DNA of 64,000 bases, from the NCBI GenBank assembly GCA_001029295.1, contig LDXJ01000055.1, positions 1-64,000 of the forward strand, written 5' to 3'. The notes under the pieces are model-generated. The model worked only from the letters and a program-made list of their open reading frames with translations. It did no database searches and was not told where the DNA came from. Source of the DNA: Peptococcaceae bacterium CEB3. Its GTDB lineage: Bacteria; Bacillota; Desulfitobacteriia; Desulfitobacteriales; Desulfitobacteriaceae. Below, piece after piece: positions 7,439 to 16,036 of this stretch (its first letter is position 1; each line of letters opens with the position of its first letter). The translations under genes were made by a program, and so were the position numbers.

Positions 7439-8830
7439 ATGAGTGAATTGATCTTAGCCCGGTTGCAGTTCGGTATAACCACCGCTTATCATTTTCTGTT
7501 TGTTCCCCTGACGCTGGGTCTGTCCGTATTGGTCGCCATCATGGAGACCCGGTACGTTCGCACGGGTGACGAAACCTATAAGAAAATGACCCAATTCTGG
7601 GGCAAGCTGTTTCTCAGCAACTTTGCTATGGGCGTTGTTACGGGCCTGGTGCAGGAGTTCCAATTCGGCATGAATTGGTCGGAATATTCGCGCTTCATGG
7701 GGGACATCTTTGGGGCGCCCCTGGCCATTGAAGCCCTTTTGGCCTTTTTTATCGAATCCACCTTTTTGGGAGTTTGGGTTTTCGGCTTGGATAGGCTGCC
7801 GAAGAAAGTGCATGCCTTGACTATCTGGCTTGTGGCCATCGCCAGTAACCTATCGGCCCTGTGGATTCTCATCGCCAACTCATTTATGCAGGAACCGGTG
7901 GGCTATGTGCTGCGCCACGGCCGAGCTGAGATGAGCAGTTTTTGGGCCGTCGTGACGAACCCGCACGTCTTTTATCAGTTCCCCCACACCGTGCTCAGCG
8001 GTTTTACGACAGCGGGTTTTTTCGTGCTGGGGGTCAGCGCCTACCATTTGCTGCGCCACAGGTATCAGGACCTTTTCCGGCGCTCCTTCCGGCTGGCCGT
8101 GATTTTCGCCTTGGTCAGCGTTCTGGCTACCACGGCCATTGGGCACCTGCAGGGGCAATATTTGGTCCGGACTCAGCCCATGGCTATGGCGGCGGCGGAG
8201 GCTCAGTGGCAAACCGAAAACCCCGCGGGTTTTTCAGTGGTCGCGGCGATTGACCAGAGGACGGAAACCAATCCTATGGATGTCAAAGTTCCCGGAATGC
8301 TCAGTTTTCTCTCTCACAACAGTTTCCGGGGCCAAGTGACCGGAATCAAGGAGATCCAGGCGGCGGACGTACAAAAATACGGGCCCGGCAACTACATTCC
8401 GCCGGTGGCGCCGATGTTCTGGAGTTTCCGGGTCATGGTTTTAATCGGGGTGTGGCTGGTCCTGGCGGCCTTGCTGGCGGCCTGGTTCTCGAGAAAGAAG
8501 GGGTCTCTGGAAGGAAGGACGCGTTTTCTCAAGGCCTTGGTCTGGACCGTTCCTCTGCCCTATATTGCCAATTTTACCGGCTGGTACATGGCCGAAACGG
8601 GCCGGCAGCCCTGGATTGTCTACGGGTTGCAGAAAACCGCTTCCGCCGTCTCGCCTTCGGTTTCGGCGGGGGAAGTCCTGACCACATTGATCCTGTTCAC
8701 TTTGGTCTACGGGGTATTGGCGGTGGCCGACGGCTATCTCCTTCTGAAATATATCCGCAGGGGGCCTGAGGAAACGGTCAATGATCAAAGCGGTAAAGGC
8801 ATGGAAAGGGGGGCGTCACTGTGGACTTAA
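7439..8830 (+). CDS. cydA: Cytochrome bd quinol oxidase subunit I
   Basis: 463 residues, about nine membrane helices. With CydB it oxidises quinol and reduces oxygen to water without pumping protons. Haem ligands are recognisable: His18 (TTAYHFLFVP), His183 (QFPHTVLSG) and Met333 in FWSFRVMV; GRQPW near residue 390 is a family signature. The periplasmic Q-loop is the short form found in Firmicutes. GGGAGGAG lies 8 bases before the ATG. It overlaps cydB by 10 bases, so the two are translationally coupled. In an otherwise anaerobic gene set this oxidase most likely removes traces of oxygen. Confidence 0.96.
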   Translation: MSELILARLQFGITTAYHFLFVPLTLGLSVLVAIMETRYVRTGDETYKKMTQFWGKLFLSNFAMGVVTGLVQEFQFGMNWSEYSRFMGDIFGAPLAIEALLAFFIESTFLGVWVFGLDRLPKKVHALTIWLVAIASNLSALWILIANSFMQEPVGYVLRHGRAEMSSFWAVVTNPHVFYQFPHTVLSGFTTAGFFVLGVSAYHLLRHRYQDLFRRSFRLAVIFALVSVLATTAIGHLQGQYLVRTQPMAMAAAEAQWQTENPAGFSVVAAIDQRTETNPMDVKVPGMLSFLSHNSFRGQVTGIKEIQAADVQKYGPGNYIPPVAPMFWSFRVMVLIGVWLVLAALLAAWFSRKKGSLEGRTRFLKALVWTVPLPYIANFTGWYMAETGRQPWIVYGLQKTASAVSPSVSAGEVLTTLILFTLVYGVLAVADGYLLLKYIRRGPEETVNDQSGKGMERGASLWT

Positions 8831-9825
8831 ATACACTCTGGTTCATTCTGATCGCGGTGCTCTTTATCGGGTTTTTCTTTCTCGAAGGGTTTGACTACGG
8901 GGTGGGTGTGCTCTTGCCTTTTTTGGGCCGGACAGATGATGAAAGGCGTGTGCTGATTAACAGTATCGGTCCGGTGTGGGATGGGAACGAGGTCTGGCTC
9001 ATTACCGCGGGCGGGGCGATTTTCGCGGCGTTTCCCAATTGGTACGCAACGTTGTTCAGCGGGTTTTATCTGGCTCTGGCCCTGATGCTGGTCGCCCTCA
9101 TTGTGCGCGGGGTCTCGTTCGAATTCCGCAGCAGCGATGATGGCGTGATCTGGCGCAAAACCTGGGATTGGCTTCTGTTCGGCGGGAGCTTGGTGACGGC
9201 TTTGCTTTGGGGGGTCGCCGTGGCTGATCTGGTGCACGGGGTGCCCATCAATGCCGCAATGCAGTATGCGGGGAGCTTTTGGGATCTGCTCAGCCTTTAC
9301 AGCCTCACGGGAGGATTGGCCCTTCTTTCTCTCTTCATTTACCACGGGGCCCTCTATCTGAGCCTAAAGACGGAGACCCCACTGGTTGAAAGGGCTCAAG
9401 GGGCCGCAAAGGTGACGGGGATTGTGACCATCCTGCTCGTGTTGGTGTTCGCGCTGCTCACCTATGTGCAGACGGATCTGTTTACCCGGGGAGGGGCGGG
9501 GTTCGTCCTGATTCTGTCCGCGCTGGCCTTGATCCTGTCTTATGCAGCGGCCCGCAGGGGCCGTTCCGGCTGGGCTTTTGTCTTGAATGCCTTGACCGTA
9601 CTTTTTCTCACGGCTTCTGTCTTCTGGGGACTTTTCCCCCGGGTCATGGTTTCCAGTTTACGGCCGCAATGGAGTTTGACCATCTACAATGCTGCTTCCA
9701 GTCCGTATACCCTGAAGATCATGACGATGGTCGCCTTAATTCTGGTTCCCTTCGTGCTCCTCTATCAAGGTTGGACCTACTGGGTATTCCGGCGGCGCGT
9801 CAGCTCCAAGAACTTGCACTATTGA
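8821..9825 (+). CDS. cydB: Cytochrome bd quinol oxidase subunit II
   Basis: 334 residues with eight or nine membrane helices; partner of CydA. The N-terminus (WFILIAVLFIGFFFLEGFDYGVG) and GNEVWLITAGGAIFAAFP are characteristic. A GTG start at 8821 lies inside the cydA tail behind a G-rich Shine-Dalgarno (8808-8814). The last codons and the stop fall in a 14-base tandem duplication (9814-9841), so the C-terminus NLHY has been rewritten or is unaffected depending on which copy is ancestral. Confidence 0.96.
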   Translation: MDLNTLWFILIAVLFIGFFFLEGFDYGVGVLLPFLGRTDDERRVLINSIGPVWDGNEVWLITAGGAIFAAFPNWYATLFSGFYLALALMLVALIVRGVSFEFRSSDDGVIWRKTWDWLLFGGSLVTALLWGVAVADLVHGVPINAAMQYAGSFWDLLSLYSLTGGLALLSLFIYHGALYLSLKTETPLVERAQGAAKVTGIVTILLVLVFALLTYVQTDLFTRGGAGFVLILSALALILSYAAARRGRSGWAFVLNALTVLFLTASVFWGLFPRVMVSSLRPQWSLTIYNAASSPYTLKIMTMVALILVPFVLLYQGWTYWVFRRRVSSKNLHY

Positions 9826-9841
9826 CATTGCACTATTGACA
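9814..9841. repeat. 14-bp tandem duplication over the cydB stop
   Basis: Two adjacent perfect copies of TTGCACTATTGACA. The first copy holds the cydB stop codon (TGA at 9823-9825). Confidence 0.9.
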
Positions 9842-9901
9842 TGAGCCGCGGGAAGGCCCCATGAGGCAGGGAAGGGCCACGGGAAAGGGGAGGTTTTGAG
9901 A

Positions 9902-12900
9902 GTGCTCGACAAAAGGCTGGCGCGTGAGGCCTGGACTGTCAAAGGCTATCTGGGGTCTACCCTTATCCTGGGCGGGCTGGTCGCCGTCCTCTCGGTTCTG
10001 CAAGCGCGCTATTTGGCGGTGGCGGTGAGCAGGGTTTCCCTCAGGGGTTTGCTTGTGCCCGTCCTCGCAGTCGTGGTGCTTAAGGCCGCGGCTCAGGGCG
10101 CGGGTATCGTCCTGGCGCATGAGGGGGCGGCGGCGATCAAGGAACGGCTGAGGAAACGGTTGGCGGCACACTTATTTGAACTCGGCCCGGTTTTCGTTCA
10201 AGGCGAGCGGAGCGGGGAGATACTGAACACCTGGGTAGACGGAGTGGAGGCCCTGGAGGAGTATTTCGCCCGCTATCTGCCCCAACTGGTTTTGGCGGTC
10301 CTCATACCGGCGATCATCCTTTTCTTTGTCTTTCCCGCGGACTGGACGAGCGCTTTGATTCTCCTCATTACGGCACCCTTGATTCCTCTGTTTATGGTTC
10401 TCATCGGCAAGCTGGCAGAGAAGAAGGCGCTGGTTCATTGGCGGGAGATGAGCCGGATGAGTGCCCATTTTCTCGATATTTTGCAAGGGTTGTCCACTTT
10501 AAAGATGTTCGGGCGCAGTGAATCTCAAAGCCGGGTGATCGGCAGGGTCAGTGACAACTTTCGCCGGACGACTCTCGAAGTTTTGCGGGTGGCTTTTCTT
10601 TCGGCTCTGGTGCTGGAGCTCTTGGCGACGCTTAGTACCGCTTTGGTTGCCGTGGCCCTGGGACTGCGCCTTCTGGCGGGGGGTATTTCTTTTACCACCG
10701 CCTTGTTTCTTTTGCTGTTGGCGCCCGAACTTTATCAGCCCCTGAGAGCGCTGGGAACGCAGTTTCACGCCAGCCTGAGCGGGGTCAGCGCCGCTAACAG
10801 GGTTTTTGCCTTGTTGGCGGTGCAAGTTCCCGAGCCGGGCGGGTTTTCAGCGGCTTCCGCAGAGACCCGGAATACCGGGGATCTCTCACCCTTCGCTTCC
10901 TCGGGGGCCCGGGAGACCGGCGGCTCCCTATCCTTTGAGAAGGTGAGCTACACTTATCCCGGAAGGAGCAAACCCTGTTTGCAAGGGGTCTCTTTTTCCC
11001 TGGAACGGGGGGAACGCGTGGCTCTCACCGGGCAGAGCGGCGTGGGAAAAAGTACGGTGCTCCGCCTCCTCATGGGTTTTACGGAGCCGGACCGGGGGGT
11101 GATCACGGCCGGCGGCCTGCCTCTCCCGGCTTGGAGTAAGGAGGAATGGCGGCGGCAGGTGGCCTATGTTCCCCAACATCCGCATCTTTTCGCCGCCAGC
11201 ATCTACGAGAACATCCGCCTGGGACGGAGAGACGCGTCGCGGGCGGAACTGCTGGAGGCGGCTAAGAAGGCGGGGGTGGAGGAGTTTGTCTCCTTGCTTC
11301 CGGATGGGTATGAGACACAAATTGGGGAGAAGGGAACGCGTTTGAGCGGTGGGCAGGCTCAACGGCTGGCTATAGCCCGGGCGTTTCTTAAAGACGCGCC
11401 TTTGCTTTTGCTTGATGAGCCTTTTACGGGTCTCGACGCTGCCAACGAGGAGAGGCTTTACAGAAGTCTTGAAAGCCTGAGCAGGGGCCGGACCGTCCTG
11501 GTGGTTACCCATGGTGAAAACGCTCTGGCTTGGGTTGACCGGGTCCTCGTTTTGGAGGAGGGGCTGATGAGGGAGAGCGCGGAAAAGAGGGTGACAGAAC
11601 GGGCGGAGAGAGAGGCAGAACGGGAGAGCGAAGAAGGAGAGCGGCGGACAGAAGAAGAAGAGAAACGGCCGGAAAGGGTGGCAACACGGGCAGTAGAGGC
11701 AGGGCGGGAGAGAGAGAACGATACCGAGGCAGCTAACGGGCACAGAGAAGGAAATGGGAGCGGGAACGGACAAAGGAACGGCAACCGGAAGAGGCACAGG
11801 ACCGGAGGCTCGGGCGGAGAAACCGAGATGGGCCATATCCTTTGGTTGTTCCGCCAACTCGCTCCCTACAAAGGGCGTGTCTTCTTGGCTTTGCTGCTTG
11901 GGACTTTGACGATCGCCAGCCATATCGGGCTGATGACGACCTCGGCTTATCTCATCTCGCGGGCGGCGGAGCATCCGCCTATTCTCGATTTGATGGTGGC
12001 TATTGTCGGCGTACGATTTTTCGGCTTGTTGAGGGCGGTTTCCCGTTATTTTGAACGCTATGTTTCACATGACGTAACGTTTCGAATCCTGAGCAATATC
12101 AGGGTTGCCTTTTACCGGGCGTTGGAACCGTTAGCCCCGGCCGGCGTGAGTTCGTTTGCCAGCGGGGACCTTTTCGGCCGGATTGGGGCGGATATCGAAG
12201 CTCTGCAGTACTTTTTCCTGCGCGTATTTTCTCCGCCGGTCGTCGCTTTCATTATTCTTATAGGGTCGAGTCTTTTCCTGGTCCGGTTTAATCCGCTCTA
12301 TGGCCTGGTCTTTGCTCTCTTTTATTTGGCGGGGGGGATAGGGATACCCTGGCTGATTAAAACCGTGGGTCGTCGTACTCAACGGGAAATGCCAAAAGCA
12401 CGGGCCGGATTGTATTTAGGCTTGCTGGACAGCGTCCAAGGGATGGCGGACATTCTCGCCTTCGGCTTGATCGCCGAGCGGCTCAGGGACCTGGCGGACC
12501 GGAGCCGCAAGTTGGGCCGGCTCCAGCGGAGAGAGGCGCTTCTCGAAGGGCTGGCGGCCGCTTTGACAGGCCTGACGATGAACCTGGGCATGTGGCTTGT
12601 TCTCATCCTGGCGGTTCGGGACGTGATCGACGGGCGGTTGGCGGGGGTCTTCTTGGCGGCCATGCCTCTGGCGGTTTCCAGCAGTTTTGAGGCTTTGCTG
12701 CCGATGCCGCTCGTCTTTCCCAATCTTGAACAAAGCCTGGGCGCGACCCAACGCCTGAGAGAACTGATCGAACCGCGGTTCGGCGTTTGTGTGACCCCGG
12801 TGCCGGCGGCGAAGGGAGAGAGTGGGCATCGCACCCATCCTCGCGAAAGCGGCCAAGCGCCGGCGGCTCTCCTCAGTATCCGGAACCTTTCTTTCCGTTA

Positions 12901-13558
12901 TTCGCCCGGCGGGCCTTGGGTTCTGCGCGGCCTCGATCTTGACCTTGAGCGCGGAGAGAGGGTGGCCCTCACGGGAGCCAGCGGGGCGGGCAAAAGTACC
13001 CTTGTCAACATCCTCCTGCGCTTCCGGGACTACGAAACGGGAAGTGTCCGGTTGCAAGGTGAGGAGATCGGGAGGGTTGTGCCCGACGAAGTCCGCCGCC
13101 GGTTCAGTGTTGTTGCCCAAAACGCCTATTTGTTTAACGCCACCCTGCGGGAGAACCTCCTTTTGGCGAAAGTCGAAGCGACAGAGGATGAGTTGATCGG
13201 TGCGGCCCGTTCAGCGAAATTGCACGAGTTCATCATGAGTTTACCCGACGGGTACGATACCCTCGTCGGGGAAGGCGGTTTCCGGCTTTCCGGCGGACAA
13301 CGGCAACGCTTGGCGCTTGCCCGGGCCTTGCTCAAAGACGCTCCTATCCTTATTTTGGATGAAGCGACGGCCGGTTTAGATCCTGAGACGGAAGACGACG
13401 TAATATCCGACCTTCTTGCCCTCTGCCGGGACCGGACCGTGCTCTTCGTTACTCATCACCGGAGCGTGCTGTCACACATGGACCGGATCTTGACTTTGCG
13501 GGGAGGGCGGTTGAGCGAAGCTCCCGGCCTTTTACCGGCTGCGACAGGTGTGTTATAA
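9902..13558 (+). CDS. cydDC: Fused CydDC: heterodimeric thiol-exporter ABC halves on one chain
   Basis: About 1218 residues: a CydD-like half (six helices, then an ATPase with GQSGVGKST, LSGGQAQRLAIARAF and LLLLDEPFTGLD), a low-complexity charged linker of about 90 residues (bases 11560-11830, rich in Glu, Arg, Gly, Asn), then a CydC-like half (six helices, GASGAGKST, LSGGQRQRLALARA, ILILDEATAGLD). CydDC exports glutathione/cysteine and is needed to assemble cytochrome bd, which suits its place right after cydAB. In most Firmicutes cydC and cydD are separate genes; fusion is better known in Actinobacteria. Start: TTG at 9896 sits only 2 bases after GGGGAGG, so the GTG at 9902 (8-base spacing) is preferred. 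Confidence 0.92.
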   Translation: MLDKRLAREAWTVKGYLGSTLILGGLVAVLSVLQARYLAVAVSRVSLRGLLVPVLAVVVLKAAAQGAGIVLAHEGAAAIKERLRKRLAAHLFELGPVFVQGERSGEILNTWVDGVEALEEYFARYLPQLVLAVLIPAIILFFVFPADWTSALILLITAPLIPLFMVLIGKLAEKKALVHWREMSRMSAHFLDILQGLSTLKMFGRSESQSRVIGRVSDNFRRTTLEVLRVAFLSALVLELLATLSTALVAVALGLRLLAGGISFTTALFLLLLAPELYQPLRALGTQFHASLSGVSAANRVFALLAVQVPEPGGFSAASAETRNTGDLSPFASSGARETGGSLSFEKVSYTYPGRSKPCLQGVSFSLERGERVALTGQSGVGKSTVLRLLMGFTEPDRGVITAGGLPLPAWSKEEWRRQVAYVPQHPHLFAASIYENIRLGRRDASRAELLEAAKKAGVEEFVSLLPDGYETQIGEKGTRLSGGQAQRLAIARAFLKDAPLLLLDEPFTGLDAANEERLYRSLESLSRGRTVLVVTHGENALAWVDRVLVLEEGLMRESAEKRVTERAEREAERESEEGERRTEEEEKRPERVATRAVEAGRERENDTEAANGHREGNGSGNGQRNGNRKRHRTGGSGGETEMGHILWLFRQLAPYKGRVFLALLLGTLTIASHIGLMTTSAYLISRAAEHPPILDLMVAIVGVRFFGLLRAVSRYFERYVSHDVTFRILSNIRVAFYRALEPLAPAGVSSFASGDLFGRIGADIEALQYFFLRVFSPPVVAFIILIGSSLFLVRFNPLYGLVFALFYLAGGIGIPWLIKTVGRRTQREMPKARAGLYLGLLDSVQGMADILAFGLIAERLRDLADRSRKLGRLQRREALLEGLAAALTGLTMNLGMWLVLILAVRDVIDGRLAGVFLAAMPLAVSSSFEALLPMPLVFPNLEQSLGATQRLRELIEPRFGVCVTPVPAAKGESGHRTHPRESGQAPAALLSIRNLSFRYSPGGPWVLRGLDLDLERGERVALTGASGAGKSTLVNILLRFRDYETGSVRLQGEEIGRVVPDEVRRRFSVVAQNAYLFNATLRENLLLAKVEATEDELIGAARSAKLHEFIMSLPDGYDTLVGEGGFRLSGGQRQRLALARALLKDAPILILDEATAGLDPETEDDVISDLLALCRDRTVLFVTHHRSVLSHMDRILTLRGGRLSEAPGLLPAATGVL

Positions 13559-13559
13559 T
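13531..13559 (+). promoter_or_regulatory. Probable mgsA promoter inside the cydDC 3' end
   Basis: TTTACC (13531-13536), 17 bases, perfect TATAAT (13554-13559), 39 bases before the mgsA start. Confidence 0.55.
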
Positions 13560-13597
13560 GGATTAATGGATTAGCGAAGCAAAGGAGGTCGTCGGTT

Positions 13598-13996
13598 TTG
13601 GATCACGGTTCAGGGACTTTACGCTTAGCGTTGATTGCCCATGATGCCAAGAAAGCGGAAATGATCCGGTTTGTTCAGACCCACAGGGAGGTTTTGGCCC
13701 GCTGCCAGTTGACCGCCACCGGTACGACCGGAAAACTCATCCGCCAGGAATCTGGTCTGGACGTAACCACGGTCTTGTCGGGGCCCCTCGGCGGGGATCA
13801 GCAGATCGGCAGCCGCATCGCCAGCCAAACGCTGGACATGGTCGTGTTCCTGCGCGATCCTTTGACAGCTCAACCGCACGAGCCGGATATTTCCGCCTTG
13901 CTGCGTCTTTGTGACGTGCATAATATTCCCTTGGCAACCAATTGGGAGAGCGCCCACATTTTAATCGAACATATCAAAAAGAAACTGGGGGCTTGA
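13598..13996 (+). CDS. mgsA: Methylglyoxal synthase
   Basis: 132 residues; converts dihydroxyacetone phosphate to methylglyoxal and phosphate, a bypass that relieves sugar-phosphate build-up. Family motifs are clear: ALIAHDAKK (His15), TGTTG (41-45), [11 protein letters not shown] with the catalytic Asp67, FLRDPL and NIPLATN. Length is that of a stand-alone enzyme. TTG start with AAAGGAGG 9 bases upstream. The stop codon lies inside the first unit of a 15-base tandem repeat. Confidence 0.95.
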   Translation: MDHGSGTLRLALIAHDAKKAEMIRFVQTHREVLARCQLTATGTTGKLIRQESGLDVTTVLSGPLGGDQQIGSRIASQTLDMVVFLRDPLTAQPHEPDISALLRLCDVHNIPLATNWESAHILIEHIKKKLGA

Positions 13997-14051
13997 TAAG
14001 ATGGGTCTTGATAAGATGGGTCTTGATAAGATGGGTCTTGATAAGATGGGT
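13992..14051 (+). repeat. 15-bp tandem repeat, four perfect copies, over the mgsA stop
   Basis: Four copies of CTTGATAAGATGGGT and the start of a fifth (CTTGATGAGA). The unit is five codons, so any frame through it stays open: ATG at 14001 (9 bases after a G5 run) begins a 40-residue frame ending at 14123 that reads MGLDK three times, then MGLDEIRQW. Whether that frame is translated is unknown. Confidence 0.92.
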
Positions 14052-14159
14052 CTTGATGAGATTAGACAATGGCGACTATTAGAAATAGAAATTTTACACT
14101 GGGCAATAACTCCTCTACACTAAGAGATGACAAGCGAAAGAGAAAGGAAAGTGGGACAA

Positions 14160-15839
14160 ATGCGCGTTGTCATTATTGGGGGAGTGGCCACCGGACCCAA
14201 GGTTGCGGCCCGTCTGCGCCGTCTGCGGCAAGATGCGGAGATCGTTATTATTGAGCAGGGGAACCTGATTTCCTACGGCGGGTGCGGCTTGCCGCTCTAT
14301 TTGGGCAATATGGTTCCCGAAATGGATGAACTCATGCGGACTTCGACTGGCGTACTTCGTGATCGAGAATACTTTCTCAAATACAAGGGGATCGACGTCG
14401 TGACGGCCACCCGGGCCGAAAGCATAGAGCGGGACAAGAAAAGGGTCTCCTTGCGTTCTCTGACGACGGGGGAAGAATGGTCTCTGGACTATGATTACCT
14501 GGTTCTGGCGACTGGCGCGCGGCCTTTCCTGCCGCCGCTGCCGGGAACCGGTCTGGAGGGTGTCTTTCCCTTGCATCACCCGGATGACGCGGCGGCCATC
14601 CGGCAGTTGGTCAGGCAAAAGCAGGTGAAAAACGTCACCATTATCGGGGCGGGTCTCATCGGGTTGGAAGTGGCGGATGCCTTAAGCCATGCCCGGGTGA
14701 ATGTGACGGTCTGCGAATCAGAAGGACAGGTCTTGCCGAGACTGTTGGACAGTGATATGGCCCCCCTGGTGGCGAGAGAGATGAAGAAACGGCACGTCGT
14801 CTTGCGCTTGGGCTGCCTGGTGACGGAATTGGAGGATGACGGCAAAGGCCGGGTCTCCGGAGTGCGCAGTCGGGATGAACGCTGGGATGCCGATTTGGTG
14901 ATCATGAGCGTGGGAGTTCGCCCCAATGTGCGTCTGGCAGAGGAGGCTGGGCTCTCCTTGGGAGTGGCGGGTGCGATTCGGGTCGACGAGCACCTGCAGA
15001 CCGACGACCCGTATATCTACGCGGCGGGAGATTGCGCTGAGCAAAAGCATCGCCTGACGGGAAAACCCGTCTTCATTCCTTTGGCTTCGACGGCGGCCAA
15101 ACAGGGCCGGGTTATTGCGGACAGACTGGCCGGATTGGACTCGTCTTTTGCCGGAGTTGAGGGAACTTCTGTCATGCAGGCTTTTGATTTGAACGTCGGG
15201 CGGACGGGACTCAGTGAAGAGGAGGCCGTAAAGGCCGGCTATGACTGCGTGGCTTTGGTTGCCAGCGGCTATGACTCAACCCATTATTACGCTCTCCATG
15301 CCGGTATTGTCCTCAAACTGGTGGCCGAACGGACATCCGGAAAACTGCTGGGTGCCCAGGTGTGCGGGCTGGGTGATGGGATTAAGCGTCTGGACGTCTT
15401 GGCCACGGCGATGAGTTTCGGAGCGACGGCGCGGGATTTGGCCGATTTGGATTTGGGCTACGCTCCTCCTTTCGCCACAGCCGTGGACACGGTGATCCAG
15501 GCCTCTTATGCCTTGGAGAATAAAAGGACCGGCAGAGTGCACAGTATCTCCGCACGGGTGTTGCGCGGGCTCATCCGAGAAGGGACCGGCCCCCTCGTCC
15601 TGGATGTGCGCGAACAGGATGAGGTTGATGCCGATCCGCTTCAGGTTCCCAACGTCATCCATATGCCGCTGAGCCGGCTGAGAGAGACCTATCGGGACTT
15701 GCCGGTGTCCTCCGGCTTGGTTACCGTTTGCGGTTTGGGTATCCGGGCCTATGAAGCCGCTTGTTTTCTCCAGAGTAAAGTCAAAGGAGACATTTCCTTT
15801 ATGGAGGGGGGAATGGCGGTTTGGCAGGCCTTCGCCTGA
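14160..15839 (+). CDS. CoA-disulfide reductase-type flavoprotein with C-terminal rhodanese domain
   Basis: 559 residues. N-terminal FAD motif VVIIGGVATGPKVAARLRR; the single active-site Cys42 in SYGGCGLPLYLG is that of CoA-disulfide/persulfide reductases; NAD-binding GAGLIGLEVADAL; FAD-binding YAAGDCAE; dimerisation domain; then a rhodanese domain ending with CGLGIRAY (Cys524). Fusions of this kind (CoADR-RHD) reduce CoA disulfides, CoA persulfide or polysulfide with NAD(P)H. ATG at 14160 precedes the fold directly and has GGAAAGTGGG upstream; an earlier ATG at 14127 is in frame. It stands between mgsA and the HdrD-like operon, fitting a thiol/sulfur redox role. Confidence 0.9.
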   Translation: MRVVIIGGVATGPKVAARLRRLRQDAEIVIIEQGNLISYGGCGLPLYLGNMVPEMDELMRTSTGVLRDREYFLKYKGIDVVTATRAESIERDKKRVSLRSLTTGEEWSLDYDYLVLATGARPFLPPLPGTGLEGVFPLHHPDDAAAIRQLVRQKQVKNVTIIGAGLIGLEVADALSHARVNVTVCESEGQVLPRLLDSDMAPLVAREMKKRHVVLRLGCLVTELEDDGKGRVSGVRSRDERWDADLVIMSVGVRPNVRLAEEAGLSLGVAGAIRVDEHLQTDDPYIYAAGDCAEQKHRLTGKPVFIPLASTAAKQGRVIADRLAGLDSSFAGVEGTSVMQAFDLNVGRTGLSEEEAVKAGYDCVALVASGYDSTHYYALHAGIVLKLVAERTSGKLLGAQVCGLGDGIKRLDVLATAMSFGATARDLADLDLGYAPPFATAVDTVIQASYALENKRTGRVHSISARVLRGLIREGTGPLVLDVREQDEVDADPLQVPNVIHMPLSRLRETYRDLPVSSGLVTVCGLGIRAYEAACFLQSKVKGDISFMEGGMAVWQAFA

Positions 15840-15865
15840 AGGACCCTATGGGCATCGTCGCTCCC

Positions 15866-15909
15866 CCGGCCCGCCATCTTTATCACCCCGTTTTTTGGGG
15901 AAGGGCCGG
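15866..15909 (+). terminator. Compound hairpin after the CoA-disulfide reductase gene
   Basis: Outer stem CCGGCCC / GGGCCGG encloses an inner CCCC-GTTTTTT-GGGG hairpin. There is no downstream T-run, so termination may be weak. Confidence 0.45.
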
Positions 15910-15946
15910 CGGTCCCGGCTATAGTAGGCATAAGTTTTTCGAATAG

Positions 15947-15962
15947 TGGCATAAGAAATGCT
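15947..15962 (+). promoter_or_regulatory. Candidate sigma-54 promoter of the NarI/HdrD-like operon
   Basis: TGGCAT, five bases, ATGCT, with the GG-N10-GC spacing required by sigma-54. One mismatch in the -12 part. It closely resembles the promoter at 53233-53248 (both read TGGCATAAGA). A second copy of GGCATAAG lies 21 bases upstream (15927-15934). Confidence 0.45.
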
Positions 15963-16036
15963 AACTTTACAGATGGGACGGGGATGTTTACACTGAAAGT
16001 GATATTATTAACAAATGGGAGGAAGGGATTAGGGCA

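Noticed and set aside
10928-11974. Long minus-strand frame of 348 codons inside cydDC
   Set aside because: It is antisense to two clear ABC domains and the charged linker, is Pro/Ser/Leu-rich as expected from the complement of that sequence, and has no ribosome site.
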